A stretch of 64,000 nt of DNA from Nitrosospira multiformis (GTDB taxonomy: Bacteria; Pseudomonadota; Gammaproteobacteria; Burkholderiales; Nitrosomonadaceae): contig NZ_QAOK01000009.1 in the NCBI RefSeq assembly GCF_003050865.1, forward strand, positions 41,449 to 105,448, written 5' to 3'. The first letter of the stretch is position 1; every line of letters begins with the position of its first letter. Shown here one piece after another: positions 26,238 through 35,781 of the stretch. The position numbers and the translations under genes were made by a program. The notes under the pieces were generated by a model that did no database searches, had not been told where the DNA came from, and saw only the letters and a program-made list of their open reading frames with translations.

Positions 26238-26816
26238 TTATAAAGACTTGTGGGTTAACCCATGAGGCCATTCTTCATAATCAGTGCCCCATTTTTTGGC
26301 GCGCCAGGCGAGCGCCAGGAGTAATAATCCCGAAACGATAGCGTACATCGCGATCAGCCATACCAGGGCTAATGCACCCGCTCCCGGGAAGAAAAAGACA
26401 AATACGCCGAACGCGACCGAGATGAGGCCGTTGAGGAACAGCAGCACTTCACCCCGAATGACCTTGCGTAAGCGGACAGACATTACCATATCCACGATAC
26501 CGCTTCCCAGTGCGGTTGCGCCGATCACAAGCACAAGCACTACAGCTGTCAGATTGGGAAGCATGAAGGCAATCACGCCTGCTCCGATCCCTACCAGTCC
26601 CCAAAGGAGCATCAACCACCAGTCCCCATTGGTTTTTCGGTTTTGTACCGCTGCCACAGCGGATGCTACGCCCTGTATGAGGGCATAAGCAGCGAACATG
26701 ACGAGCAGCCACAGGAGCGTTATTCCCGGCCAGAATGCGGCGAGTATACCAAACACTAATGATATGAAGCCGCGTAGCGCCAGAGAGCGCCAGGATTTCG
26801 AAAGTAGTTCATTCAT
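26238..26816 (-). CDS. HdeD family acid-resistance membrane protein
   Basis: The 192-residue protein has six membrane segments. It carries the repeated SLVFGILAAFWPGITLLWLL and LISVAFGVFVFFFPGAGALA patterns that mark the HdeD/DUF308 family: two copies of a three-helix unit, each with the F-G-x-PG-like turn. E. coli HdeD protects against acid at high cell density. The start at 26816 is the first in frame and gives the typical MNELLSKSWRSLALRG. The gene stands alone between cbpA and a plus-strand hypothetical gene, within the stress-gene stretch. Confidence 0.88.
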   Translation of the reverse strand: MNELLSKSWRSLALRGFISLVFGILAAFWPGITLLWLLVMFAAYALIQGVASAVAAVQNRKTNGDWWLMLLWGLVGIGAGVIAFMLPNLTAVVLVLVIGATALGSGIVDMVMSVRLRKVIRGEVLLFLNGLISVAFGVFVFFFPGAGALALVWLIAMYAIVSGLLLLALAWRAKKWGTDYEEWPHGLTHKSL

Positions 26817-27169
26817 GATATCACCTCTCTTTTTCGAGTGATGTTGTGAAGGGTGGAACCCGGCGATTGGACGTATTAGAGACTTACTTCGTTACCGGAT
26901 TTCATCCAGTTTCGAAAGTCACCCTAATGGATGACGACCGCCGTTTTCGTATGATTGCCATCATGGATGCAGTCAATTGCTTTTGCCGTGCGTTAACCGA
27001 CATAAGACGAACGGGTACAAGAATAAATCTGTGAGGTTATGTGCGTTGGGACACAGCCGGAGGTATGGTAGATGCGATAAGGTAAGGATAATTTATGCAG
27101 TTTGAAGCAGCGTTGCGATTTCCGCCTTTCAGTAAGAATATCTTTCGATATATTGACGCTACGGGTGAT
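26817..27169. other. intergenic region between divergent genes
   Basis: About 350 bases separate hdeD-like (minus) from the hydrophilic 115-residue gene (plus). Both promoters must lie here. An in-frame extension of the plus-strand gene to 27095 is possible but unlikely. I see no repeat or RNA gene. Confidence 0.4.
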
Positions 27170-27517
27170 ATGATGACTATAGAGAACAAGTCTCCTTCCA
27201 AGCGAATAGAATGCGAGGAAACCGGGATACTGACGGAACGGGCGGATTTGCCCAATTCGAAACCAGGTGCCAAGGATAAGGCAGAGCATCAGCCCCTGTT
27301 GCCGCATGAGCGCGACGAGACAACTCGGCCAACCGGCACGAGCCACCGGGGGAACGAGCATACACGCGAAGTAATCGGACAGGCACATGAAGATACGAAG
27401 CAGGGTCTGAAGGACACAGACCGGCGTGGAATACCATCCGATATAGTTCATTCTGATATCCCGGCTGCAGATGATATTCCCGGAGTCTCCCCCGACAGAA
27501 ACGTAAAGAAACATTGA
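27170..27517 (+). CDS. hydrophilic, probably disordered small protein
   Basis: The 115-residue product is rich in Glu, Asp, Lys, Arg, Pro and Thr without hydrophobic stretches (SKPGAKDKAEHQPLLPHERD; IGQAHEDTKQGLKDTDRRGI). Such proteins are usually unstructured and often stress-induced, like hydrophilin-type proteins; that is inference. ATG 27170 (or 27173) is chosen over the frame opening at 27095 because GGGTG lies just upstream and the composition changes there. It lies divergently from the hdeD-like gene. Confidence 0.5.
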   Translation: MMTIENKSPSKRIECEETGILTERADLPNSKPGAKDKAEHQPLLPHERDETTRPTGTSHRGNEHTREVIGQAHEDTKQGLKDTDRRGIPSDIVHSDIPAADDIPGVSPDRNVKKH

Positions 27518-27640
27518 GAAACATTAATATGCTTGCATTTTGTGCTCATGCAACAGCAGATGAGCAGAACAGGAAAGACAAAAAGCTATCATTTCAGCGT
27601 TCTCACCCAGACAAGCTGAAGCCAAGCCTGAGGCAGCTTA

Positions 27641-28120
27641 ATGAAAATTGTTAAACACATTCTCGCAGCTGCAATTGTATTTGTGCTCGCAAGTATTGTT
27701 TCAAGTCCTGGCTTTGCTCAAGCAGGATCAGATTCATCCTCTACTCCTGCTGCGCTCCCCCCTGTGCAATCACAAGGCCAGACCGAATATCTGACAGGAG
27801 GGATCGGAGCGGATGAGTCGGAGGCAATATTGCAGGAAGCACGCACCTGGCCCCTGGTGCTTGAGCTTACCCAGAATGGCCCGACTCGTGCTGCCTACAT
27901 CAGCGATGTTCGCGTTACGATCAAGGATGGGTCTGGCACTATGATTCTGGATACAGTTACCGAAGGTCCCTTTCTGCTTGTCAGGCTCGTACCCGGAAAA
28001 TATTCGATCGATGCTTCGTATGAATCGAAGACGCTTCATCGTGATGTGAGCATAGGGAAAGGGGGCAGCAACAAAATAATGTTGCTATGGCCTGCTCCCG
28101 GGAATGAGGAAGACAGGTAA
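27641..28120 (+). CDS. secreted carboxypeptidase-regulatory-like domain protein
   Basis: The 159-residue product has an N-terminal Sec signal (VKHILAAAIVFVLASIVSS, cleavage near PGFAQA). The rest is one beta-sandwich of the carboxypeptidase-regulatory/CNA-B-like kind: DVRVTIKDGSGTMILDTVTE, GPFLLVRLVPGKYSIDAS, LHRDVSIGKGG. The conserved YLTGGIGADESEAIL stretch is found in betaproteobacterial periplasmic proteins of unknown role. It should reside in the periplasm. No operon partner is seen; the oxidoreductase pseudogene faces it from the other strand. Confidence 0.7.
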   Translation: MKIVKHILAAAIVFVLASIVSSPGFAQAGSDSSSTPAALPPVQSQGQTEYLTGGIGADESEAILQEARTWPLVLELTQNGPTRAAYISDVRVTIKDGSGTMILDTVTEGPFLLVRLVPGKYSIDASYESKTLHRDVSIGKGGSNKIMLLWPAPGNEEDR

Positions 28121-28201
28121 TGGTAAGTTCAGAGGATGCCATTAGAGATTTATCACCAAGGATCCTGGAGAGTACACCCCTTAACCCATGAACGGCAGAA
28201 G

Positions 28202-29200
28202 CTACGGGCAAAGCCTATAACCTAGTTTGTTCAAGCGGTTCTGAATGTCGGTAGAGGCAATGGCGGCATGTGCCGCAGCAACACTGATCTGGTTCAGTTC
28301 ATCAACCACATCTCCCACCGCATATACCCCGGCCACAGTGGTACGATGGTGCCGGTCGACAATCAGTTTTCCTTGCCTGTTGCAGTGCGCCCCAAGCTGA
28401 ACCGCGAGCTGGGATCTGGGGCTCTCGCCCAGCATCGGGTAGATTACATCGAACTGAAGCTCTTCTCAATTTGAAAGGCGTATCGAAGGTTTCGATTCTC
28501 CCGTTATATGGAGGCTGCCGAGCGCGTCCTCAATCACCTCGACATTGACCTTAAGAAGCCTTCTTTTTTCGGCACTCGTCAGTTCAGCCTTGGCTTGATA
28601 GATCAGTGTCACGTTCCGGCTGTATGTTCGCAGAAACAGCGCGTGCTTTACACCCTCCCGAGGGGAAGAGGATATCAGGGCGATGTTCTGATCCTTCGCT
28701 TCATAAGCGTCACAAACGGGGCACAGGCGAATAAGCCCTTTTTGTATGCACGTTTTCCAGTGCTTCGTATCCAGTCTCAAGTCGGCAGTTCCCGTTGCCA
28801 GCAATATCGTAATGGCACGAATTATTGACATTCCGCCACCTCCGCCCCCATCCCCACCCCTATGACGGCTAGTTCCGCTGCCGGCACTATTGCTGACGTG
28901 GGCCTCAAAAAAATTTTCAACCTGCTTGAGTCGCATGACCTCACCGGCCTGTACTTCAACTCCGTACCGCGCCGCCTGTAAACGCAGCCGATTCAGAAAT
29001 TCCTTTCCCGAGATACCCATGGGAAAGCCGGGGCAGTTATGGGTGGTAGGGATGAGCGCTGCACGGCTGAATCCACTGTCAACAATTGCAATATTGCGCC
29101 GAAAGCGAGCGAGATAAATTGCTGCGGTAAGTCCACCCGGACCAGCCCCGATGATCAAGCAATCGACTACTCCAGGTGATTTCAGGTTGCTAAACTCCAT
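28202..29200 (-). pseudogene. thioredoxin-reductase-like FAD oxidoreductase split by an in-frame TGA
   Basis: Two adjacent minus-strand frames belong to one protein. 28466-29200 holds the FAD site ([20 protein letters not shown]), the redox-like CPVCDAYE and the middle domain. 28202-28465 continues in the same frame with EELQFDVIYPMLGESPRSQL and the second FAD motif GVYAVGDVVDELNQ. They are separated only by TGA at 28466-28468. Relatives have Gly (as in L-D-G-x-E-L-x-F-D) at that place, so GGA to TGA explains it; no frameshift is needed. The NADPH motif is also weak ([12 protein letters not shown]), and a glycine run sits at about 116-122. It is probably inactive as a full protein, unless TGA is read through. 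Confidence 0.85.
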
Positions 29201-29335
29201 GGCACGTTTTAGCGGAAACTCAGACCGCTATTTATTTATGGGTGTGGAGAAGAAGAACACCATTTCAATACTTTCAAAACAGTACCCCTGGATTCTTTTC
29301 GGTTCGGTTCGTGACAACACATAGCGGATGCAAAT

Positions 29336-29393
29336 GAAGGGGCTTGATCCATGCTGCGACATTCGAAGGGGCGTGACCCTTGCTGCGACATTC
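29336..29393. repeat. two 29-bp tandem repeats upstream of katE
   Basis: Two copies, 29336-29364 and 29365-29393, run head to tail and differ at only about three positions. Each starts GAAGGGGC and ends TGCTGCGACATTC. They lie 100-155 bases before the katE start, in the promoter-containing region, and may be regulator sites or a simple duplication. Confidence 0.85.
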
Positions 29394-29491
29394 TGCAGTG
29401 GAAGAAAAATTAGCTTATGTATGATGGCGTACCGAAAAAAGCCTCCTGAGGCCTCACTATGAATCATCAGTCTAATTCAGGGGGACTAGTG

Positions 29492-31858
29492 ATGGGAACG
29501 GGTAACGAAAAGGACAATAAATCTACCATTGGGGGACCCGCTAACCCGACTGGTTCACCGGCGAACGATTTCACCAGAAAGCTCTCCGCTAATGACGAGC
29601 TCGCAGCGGCAATACCTTATAACGCCAACAAGGCCGGAGAATATGGAGAGGCTTCCACTTCTCCCGAGGAAGGCCAAACGGTAGCGCCTTCCGATCCCTT
29701 TGTTACTGGGAGTACGTTAACTGAAACAGTTGCGTCACCGAAAGTCGGGTCGGGTGAACCTCGGCTACGTTTCAATGCTGGCAACGAACCGTTGGACCGT
29801 GTAAGAGCGGATTCGAGTAATCAGACTCTTACCACTAACCAAGGTGTTCCTGTCGGTGATAACCAGAACTCGTTGAAGGCGGGTTATCGTGGTCCGGCGC
29901 TGCTGGAAGATTTTATTCTGCGTGAAAAGATCACGCATTTCGACCATGAACGCATACCTGAGCGTGTGGTTCACGCCCGCGGATCTGCTGCGCACGGTTA
30001 TTTCGAATGTTACGAATCACTTGCCCAGTATACGTGTGCTTCCCTGTTTGCCGAGGCGGGGAAGCGCACTCCTGTTTTCGTCCGTTTCTCCACAGTGATC
30101 GGGGAGCGGGGCTCTGCAGACACTGCGCGCGATGCCCGCGGCTTCGCAACCAAGTTTTATACAGACGAAGGCAACTGGGATCTGGTAGGAAATAACATTC
30201 CCGTATTTTTTATACAAGATGCCATCAAGTTTCCCGATCTGGTGCACGCAGCCAAACCTGAACCGCATTTTGCAGTTCCGCAGGCTTCCACCGCGCATGA
30301 CACATTCTGGGATTTTGTCTCGCTCATGCCCGAATCCACGCACATGCTGATGTGGTTAATGTCCGATCGGGCTATTCCGCGTAGTTTCCGAACAATGCAG
30401 GGTTTTGGCGTCAATACATTTCGCTTGGTAACAGCGGAGGGCGAGTCGCGATTCGTCAAGTTTCACTGGCAGCCACTCGCAGGAACCCATTCTTTGGATT
30501 GGGATGAGGCGGTTAAAATATCGGGCGCCGATCCTGATTTTCACCGACGCGACTTATGGGAAGCAATAGAGTGTGGCGCATACCCTGAATACGAGTTGGG
30601 CATGCAGATTTTTACCGAGGAACAAGCGGAACAATTCAGCTTTGACGTACTCGATGCGACGAAGATTGTTCCGGAGGAACTGGTCCCGGTCAAGCCGGTG
30701 GGACGTATGATTCTCAATCGAAATCCCGACAATTTTTTTGCAGAAACGGAGCAGGTAGCCTTTTGCGCGGCGCATGTCGTTCCCGGGCTGGATTTCAGTA
30801 ATGACCCCCTCCTTGCGGGACGCATTCATTCCTATGTCGACACCCAATTGACACGCTTGGGCGGGCCGAATTTTCACGAGATTCCAATCAATTCGCCCAT
30901 TGCACAAGTTCACAATAACCAGCGGGACGGGATGCATCGCCAGAGCATCAATAGAGGTCGGGTTTCATACGAGCCGAATTCCCTTGCGGGAGGTTGCCCC
31001 TTTCAAGCGGGTGCGGCGGGCTTCAGGTCATTTTCCGAACCTGTGAAGGGAGATAAGGTACGCGGTAAACCTGAGCGGTTTGCAGATCACTACACGCAGG
31101 CGACCCTGTTCTGGAACAGCCAAAGCGCTGTGGAAAAGGCGCATATCATTCGTGCCTTTCGTTTCGAACTCACTCGCGTCCAATCCCCCGCCATAAGGCA
31201 GCGGGTGGTGGCAATGCTCGAAAATGTTGCAAACGATCTGGCCGAGTCTGTTGCTCGGGGGTTGGGCATGGATGCTTTGCCGCCTCCCCTACCCAAAGCC
31301 CTGGAGAAAGATGTTATGCCTGAGGTTTCTTCATCTCCCGGTCTGTCACTTTTTGCTCGTCCCGGCGATGGTGGCATCCGTATGAGAAGAATAGCGATTC
31401 TCGTTGCGGATGGCATAGATGGAAGGATTGCGACATTGCGTGCCGGACTGCTGGGAGAACAAGCGGTGCCGCGCTTCGTTGGGGTACGGCTGGGTTCAAT
31501 CCGGACCACAGAGGGAAAAATCGAGGTGGATGTAACGCTGGAGGCCATGCCGTCAGTCCTTTTCGACGCTTTGGTAGTGCCCGGTGGGAGCGAGGGTATA
31601 GACGCGCTCACTCGTCTGGGTCAGGCGCTGGAATTCGTCAAGGAGCAATATCGCCATTGTAAACCCATACTGGTGCTGGGCGATGGCAGGAAACTGATTG
31701 AAGCTTCCGGTATAAAATGGACATTGCCGTCAGGCGGACAGGATAGTGGACTTCTCCACTTCGAAGATGAAGATATTGGAAACGCGTCAACCCGCTTCAT
31801 TGAGGCTATAGCAGCGCATCGTCATTTTGAAAGGGAAATGGACCCTTCGCCTGTTTAG
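29492..31858 (+). CDS. katE: large-subunit (clade 2) heme catalase HPII
   Basis: The 788-residue product has the catalytic His161 ([12 protein letters not shown]), distal Asn234 ([10 protein letters not shown]), heme-ligand tyrosine near residue 448 (RVSYEPNS), and a C-terminal DJ-1/GATase-like domain from about residue 630 ([18 protein letters not shown]), as in E. coli KatE (753 residues). The N-terminal extension of about 130 residues is rich in Ser, Thr, Pro and Gly. The start at 29492 has the ribosome site CAGGGGGAC; the frame reaches 29459 without one. It destroys hydrogen peroxide in the cytoplasm. A tandem repeat precedes it and a hairpin follows. Confidence 0.95.
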   Translation: MGTGNEKDNKSTIGGPANPTGSPANDFTRKLSANDELAAAIPYNANKAGEYGEASTSPEEGQTVAPSDPFVTGSTLTETVASPKVGSGEPRLRFNAGNEPLDRVRADSSNQTLTTNQGVPVGDNQNSLKAGYRGPALLEDFILREKITHFDHERIPERVVHARGSAAHGYFECYESLAQYTCASLFAEAGKRTPVFVRFSTVIGERGSADTARDARGFATKFYTDEGNWDLVGNNIPVFFIQDAIKFPDLVHAAKPEPHFAVPQASTAHDTFWDFVSLMPESTHMLMWLMSDRAIPRSFRTMQGFGVNTFRLVTAEGESRFVKFHWQPLAGTHSLDWDEAVKISGADPDFHRRDLWEAIECGAYPEYELGMQIFTEEQAEQFSFDVLDATKIVPEELVPVKPVGRMILNRNPDNFFAETEQVAFCAAHVVPGLDFSNDPLLAGRIHSYVDTQLTRLGGPNFHEIPINSPIAQVHNNQRDGMHRQSINRGRVSYEPNSLAGGCPFQAGAAGFRSFSEPVKGDKVRGKPERFADHYTQATLFWNSQSAVEKAHIIRAFRFELTRVQSPAIRQRVVAMLENVANDLAESVARGLGMDALPPPLPKALEKDVMPEVSSSPGLSLFARPGDGGIRMRRIAILVADGIDGRIATLRAGLLGEQAVPRFVGVRLGSIRTTEGKIEVDVTLEAMPSVLFDALVVPGGSEGIDALTRLGQALEFVKEQYRHCKPILVLGDGRKLIEASGIKWTLPSGGQDSGLLHFEDEDIGNASTRFIEAIAAHRHFEREMDPSPV

Positions 31859-31874
31859 AGCGCTTATTTATTTT

Positions 31875-31897
31875 ATTTCGGCCGGGAAGGCCGAAAT
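31875..31897 (+). terminator. hairpin after katE
   Basis: ATTTCGGCC (31875-31883), GGGAA loop, GGCCGAAAT (31889-31897): a perfect 9-bp stem starting 16 bases past the katE stop. A T-rich stretch precedes it; on the plus strand no T-run follows, so termination is likely but not certain. Confidence 0.5.
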
Positions 31898-32056
31898 CCT
31901 TGGATTATTACGGCAAGTCTTGTAGCTTTATAGAATGTCGTCGTCGGAACAAGCAATTCGAATTGTTGTTCCTGCCTCCCTGCATCACCAATTGTATCCA
32001 TAGCCGACCAATGTTCGATCGACTTGATCGACGTCGCAAACCAACACCGTTTTACC

Positions 32057-34570
32057 ATGTCACTGAACAAAATCCTTACCTTTGTGGCAATCGGTATGCT
32101 GTTGCCGATTATTTCAGTAAGTCAGGCTGGGGCGGAAGAACAAGCAACCCAATCCCCACTTACTCCCGCTCAAGCCAGGCGGACCTTATCGATTCTTCAG
32201 GATGATGCAAAGCGTGCAGAGCTCGAACAGACGTTAAGGGCAATCGCACAAGCGACGGCGGAAGCGCCACTGGCAAACACGTCAGACGAAGTTTCCGCGC
32301 CCGCTGCAACTTCTGATTCTGACCAATCTCCTGCTGCCGTACAAACCAATGGACCCTCGTCATCCGGCGCTCCACCGGCAGCGGGTGTTCCTATCGAAAT
32401 CGCGAAGGGTGGACTTGTCGCCCAGATATTCGATCTCATCGGCGAGCGACTGCACATCGTTGTGAATCAGTTACGGGCAGCCGTTCAAACACTTCTCCAG
32501 ATAAGAACGGTGGGCGATTGGTGGCAGAACAATCTGGGTGTGCCGGAACGCCGTGCCATTGTCCTGGAGGCATTATTGGAGCTTGCTCTCATACTTGGCG
32601 GGGCGTTATTTACCGAATGGGTACTGAGACGGGCCCTGCGGCACCCGCGGAGAATGATTGAAGACCGTGCGGCAGTTCGCCAAAACGCGAGTGATCGCCA
32701 AAAGGACCACGAGGAAAGGGCGAAAGAAAAAGCAGGGCCGGAGAAGGAGGTGAACCAGGCTGCTCCTCATCTTCAATCTGCAACGAGCATGCATGTTGCC
32801 CCTGGCCCTGGTACGGGCAGGGCAACGGCTGTCGACAGGCATTGGAGCCTGTTGCGTCGCTTTCCATTTGCTCTGGGTTACTGGTTGCTCGAATTGGTTC
32901 CAGTGGGGGGGTTCGTGGCGGGAGCCACTCTGCTCTTGACTGTCTTCGGCGGAAGATCGTCAATATTCTACACAACCACGATTCCGCTCATCAGCGCTTA
33001 TGCTAATACGCGAATCGCACTGAGTATCGGTCACCTCATGGCATCGCCAATCGGGCAGCGCTTGCGGCTGATGCATATCAGTGACGAGGCGGCAAATTTC
33101 CTGAACCTCTGGTTGCGGCGCATTGTTATCGCTGCTGTTTTTGGTACTGCTATTGCCGATATCGCCCTTGAAACCGGAGCGACCCTCGACACTCATGACG
33201 CGCTTTCCAAACTGGTGGCTCTCGTTGTCCATATCATGCTGCTGATAATGATTTTTCGCAGCCGCAAGGAAGTGGCAGCCGCGATCCGTGGTTCCGCCGA
33301 AAACAGTCAAGTCCTGGCCGGGTTGCGGAGACTGCTGGCTGATAGTTGGCTTTTCGTGGCAACATTTCTTATCGTAGGTGCCTGGCTGTTGGGGTCGATG
33401 GGAACGGAAAATGGGTTTCAGCATATGCTCCACATCTTTGCGCTATCAGCCGTGGTTATTATCAGCGCGAGCCTTGCGTCGATTTTTGTTCTTGGCGCAA
33501 TTGACCGCGCATTCATTGCCGACCGGAAAAATACGCCGGAGCAGCAAGGACAGCAGTTGTTCGAAGGATCAGCCGAAGCTGGAACAAAAAGCCCCTATCA
33601 TCTGCTGATACATCGTGCGGTCTCATTGTTGATCGCTGTTGTTACCGGGCTCGTATTGCTTCGGGTTTGGGGGGTGGATACTTTATCCTGGTTTGAAAGC
33701 GGATCAGTTGGCCGACGAGTGGCTTCGGCTGTTGTTACAATCACAGTTACCTGTGCTTTGGCACTGGCGGCATGGGAGTCATTGAATACTGCGATCTGCC
33801 GACGCATCGATCGTTGGGGGAAGGCTGGCGATATTGCTCGTGCCGCCCGCCTGCGCACCCTCCTGCCTATGCTGCGCACGACCATGTCCGCTGTCTTTAT
33901 CATGATAGTGCTGCTTGCAGCACTGGATGAGCTCGGTATTACCATTGCGCCTCTGTTGGCCGGTGCCAGTATCATCGGAGTTGCATTGGGTTTTGGTTCA
34001 CAGAAGCTGGTGCAGGATTTCATCACCGGAATTTTCCTGCTCATGGAAAATGCCATCCAGGTTGGCGACTTCATCACAGTGGCTGATCTTTCAGGATCGG
34101 TCGAGCATTTGTCGATTCGCACTGTCTGGTTGCGCGCCCCGGACGGGTCACTGCATGTGGTTCCGTTCAGCTCGGTTTCAACCGTCACCAACACCAATCG
34201 CGGTATTGGGAATGCTTCGATCAGGGTCAGCGTGACCGCTGATTCGGATGTCGAGAAGGTATTTGCTGCTATCAAGAGTGTGGTCGATGATATGCGAGCC
34301 GATCCACGTTTCAAGGACCTCATCCTGTCGGAAGCTGATATCTGGGGCGTCGACCAGATGGATGGGTTCATGATTACCATTCTTGGACAGATACGGACTC
34401 TGGATAAAGGCCGATGGCCAGTACAGCGTGGCTTCAACTTACGGATTCTGGAGCGTTTCCGTGAATCGAACATCCGGTTCGTCAATCCTCAGAAACGGCA
34501 GGTAGTGATGGAGAGTAACGAAATCCAAGTTGGTAGCGAGCCATATAAGCCCAGCATTCAAACCCCGTAA
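32057..34570 (+). CDS. large MscS-family mechanosensitive channel
   Basis: The 837-residue protein starts with a signal peptide (LNKILTFVAIGMLLPIISVS, cleavage near QAGA). It has a periplasmic region, about ten membrane segments, and the MscS core near residues 600-800 (pore helix ITIAPLLAGASIIGVALGFG; then SQKLVQDFITGIFLLMENAI and VGDFITVADLSGSVEHLSIR). This is the architecture of MscM/YbdG/MscK-type channels, which release solutes on osmotic downshift. ATG 32057 begins the signal peptide; the frame is open to 32024. The MscS-type cytoplasmic vestibule end (LRILERFRESNIRFVNPQKR) is complete. Confidence 0.92.
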   Translation: MSLNKILTFVAIGMLLPIISVSQAGAEEQATQSPLTPAQARRTLSILQDDAKRAELEQTLRAIAQATAEAPLANTSDEVSAPAATSDSDQSPAAVQTNGPSSSGAPPAAGVPIEIAKGGLVAQIFDLIGERLHIVVNQLRAAVQTLLQIRTVGDWWQNNLGVPERRAIVLEALLELALILGGALFTEWVLRRALRHPRRMIEDRAAVRQNASDRQKDHEERAKEKAGPEKEVNQAAPHLQSATSMHVAPGPGTGRATAVDRHWSLLRRFPFALGYWLLELVPVGGFVAGATLLLTVFGGRSSIFYTTTIPLISAYANTRIALSIGHLMASPIGQRLRLMHISDEAANFLNLWLRRIVIAAVFGTAIADIALETGATLDTHDALSKLVALVVHIMLLIMIFRSRKEVAAAIRGSAENSQVLAGLRRLLADSWLFVATFLIVGAWLLGSMGTENGFQHMLHIFALSAVVIISASLASIFVLGAIDRAFIADRKNTPEQQGQQLFEGSAEAGTKSPYHLLIHRAVSLLIAVVTGLVLLRVWGVDTLSWFESGSVGRRVASAVVTITVTCALALAAWESLNTAICRRIDRWGKAGDIARAARLRTLLPMLRTTMSAVFIMIVLLAALDELGITIAPLLAGASIIGVALGFGSQKLVQDFITGIFLLMENAIQVGDFITVADLSGSVEHLSIRTVWLRAPDGSLHVVPFSSVSTVTNTNRGIGNASIRVSVTADSDVEKVFAAIKSVVDDMRADPRFKDLILSEADIWGVDQMDGFMITILGQIRTLDKGRWPVQRGFNLRILERFRESNIRFVNPQKRQVVMESNEIQVGSEPYKPSIQTP

Positions 34571-34779
34571 ACATTCGATTGCTTTCAATTTTAGAATGAT
34601 TGCATGGAAATAAAGAGAACAAAGGGAATCCTTCCAAGGAAGGGGCAGGGCAAGCAAGGGATAGTTCAGCAGGAGTGCGTTACCGAACAGAGAGGAATGC
34701 CTGTTGTTTTTAAAATAACTTCTAAATTGATTAAGTTGGGAAAGATGCGAGAGAGATATCAATCTAGCAGGAGAATAGC

Positions 34780-35196
34780 ATGAGCTATGAACGGTATGAA
34801 CATAACACGCAGGGGTTGGACAAAGTTATAGATGGCACGGGCCCTATGCCCCGGTTTATGGGTGCGACATGGCCAATAGGAGAGGACGTCTACAATAACA
34901 AAGGCGAGAAACTGGGTGACATCAAGGAAGTCATGCTGGACGTGGAAGAGGGCCGTGTGGCCTACGCTGTATTATCTTTCGGAGGATTCCTCGGAGTCGG
35001 CGATAAGCTCTTCGCCGTGCCCTGGAATGTCCTGACATTGAAGCTGGAAACGCTGGACAAGCGTTTCATACTCGACGTGGAGAAGGAACGTCTGGAATCA
35101 GCACCCGGTTTCGACAAGGACAACTGGCCGGATATGGCTGATGAATCATGGAACAGCCAGATTAACGCATATTATGATAATCAGCGCGTTGGATGA
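34780..35196 (+). CDS. PRC-barrel domain protein
   Basis: The 138-residue product has one PRC-barrel domain (GEDVYNNKGEKLGDIKEVML, then DVEEGRVAYAVLSFGGFLG, DKLFAVPWNVL), the small beta-barrel first known from photosynthetic reaction centre subunit H and RimM. Stand-alone PRC-barrel proteins are common in stress regions of Proteobacteria, and their role is poorly known. It is cytoplasmic, with no signal peptide. It lies about 55 bases upstream of the small membrane protein gene on the same strand, so the two could form an operon. Confidence 0.88.
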   Translation: MSYERYEHNTQGLDKVIDGTGPMPRFMGATWPIGEDVYNNKGEKLGDIKEVMLDVEEGRVAYAVLSFGGFLGVGDKLFAVPWNVLTLKLETLDKRFILDVEKERLESAPGFDKDNWPDMADESWNSQINAYYDNQRVG

Positions 35197-35252
35197 GGGA
35201 AATTCTGGCAGCGTTTGCTCTTTACTTGCAGCAGTAAATAGTGAGGGATTAC

Positions 35253-35780
35253 ATGAAAAATAATAGGGGTATCCTGGGGCGGGCCGTAATATCCGGAACG
35301 GTGAGCGGTCTTGCAACAGCAGGTGTCGCTTCGTTCGCCGGAAAATATGAAAATGGCTCTTATGCGGCACCTCTAAACGCAACGAGCCATATTATCTGGG
35401 GGGAGGAGGCTGCCTACCATGACCGCCCATCGCTAAAATATACCCTGACGGGTTTTCTCTTGAATCACGCATCCACCATTTTCTGGGCGTCATTTTACGA
35501 GAAACTGTCTGGCAGCCACGGTGCCAGGCAGCGCATGCGAAGATTTCCTTTCACTATATCCCCTGAACCGGTGTCTCTTGTCAAACCCGTTTGCCGCGGA
35601 GCCGCAGTAGCAGTTGCGGCTTACATTATTGATTATTACCTCATTCCAAAGCGGTTTACGCCAGGATTCGAAAAGCGTGTTTCAGGAAAATCTTTAACCG
35701 CAATTTTCGCTGCGCTTGCGGTCGGCCTTGCTGCGCGCGACGTAATCGATGCGGGAGTCGAATTTCATAAACGGCGCTGA
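35253..35780 (+). CDS. small membrane protein of unknown function
   Basis: The 175-residue product has an N-terminal helix (LGRAVISGTVSGLATAGVAS), a possible helix around HASTIFWASFYEKL, and two C-terminal helices (CRGAAVAVAAYIIDYYLIP; SLTAIFAALAVGLAARDV). The start at 35253 has GAGGG in front; a GTG at 35241 is less likely. Similar proteins occur beside PRC-barrel and CsbD-like stress genes, but I know no function. It ends 1 base before the stop of the convergent egtB-like gene. Confidence 0.6.
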   Translation: MKNNRGILGRAVISGTVSGLATAGVASFAGKYENGSYAAPLNATSHIIWGEEAAYHDRPSLKYTLTGFLLNHASTIFWASFYEKLSGSHGARQRMRRFPFTISPEPVSLVKPVCRGAAVAVAAYIIDYYLIPKRFTPGFEKRVSGKSLTAIFAALAVGLAARDVIDAGVEFHKRR

Positions 35781-35781
35781 T

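Noticed and set aside
26062..26271. 69-codon minus-strand frame after the hdeD-like gene
   Set aside because: It overlaps the end of that gene in another frame; composition (many Arg, Trp, Cys) is not protein-like.
28466..28468. In-frame TGA read as selenocysteine
   Set aside because: Relatives have glycine, not cysteine, at this place, and no hairpin of the SECIS type is apparent right after it.
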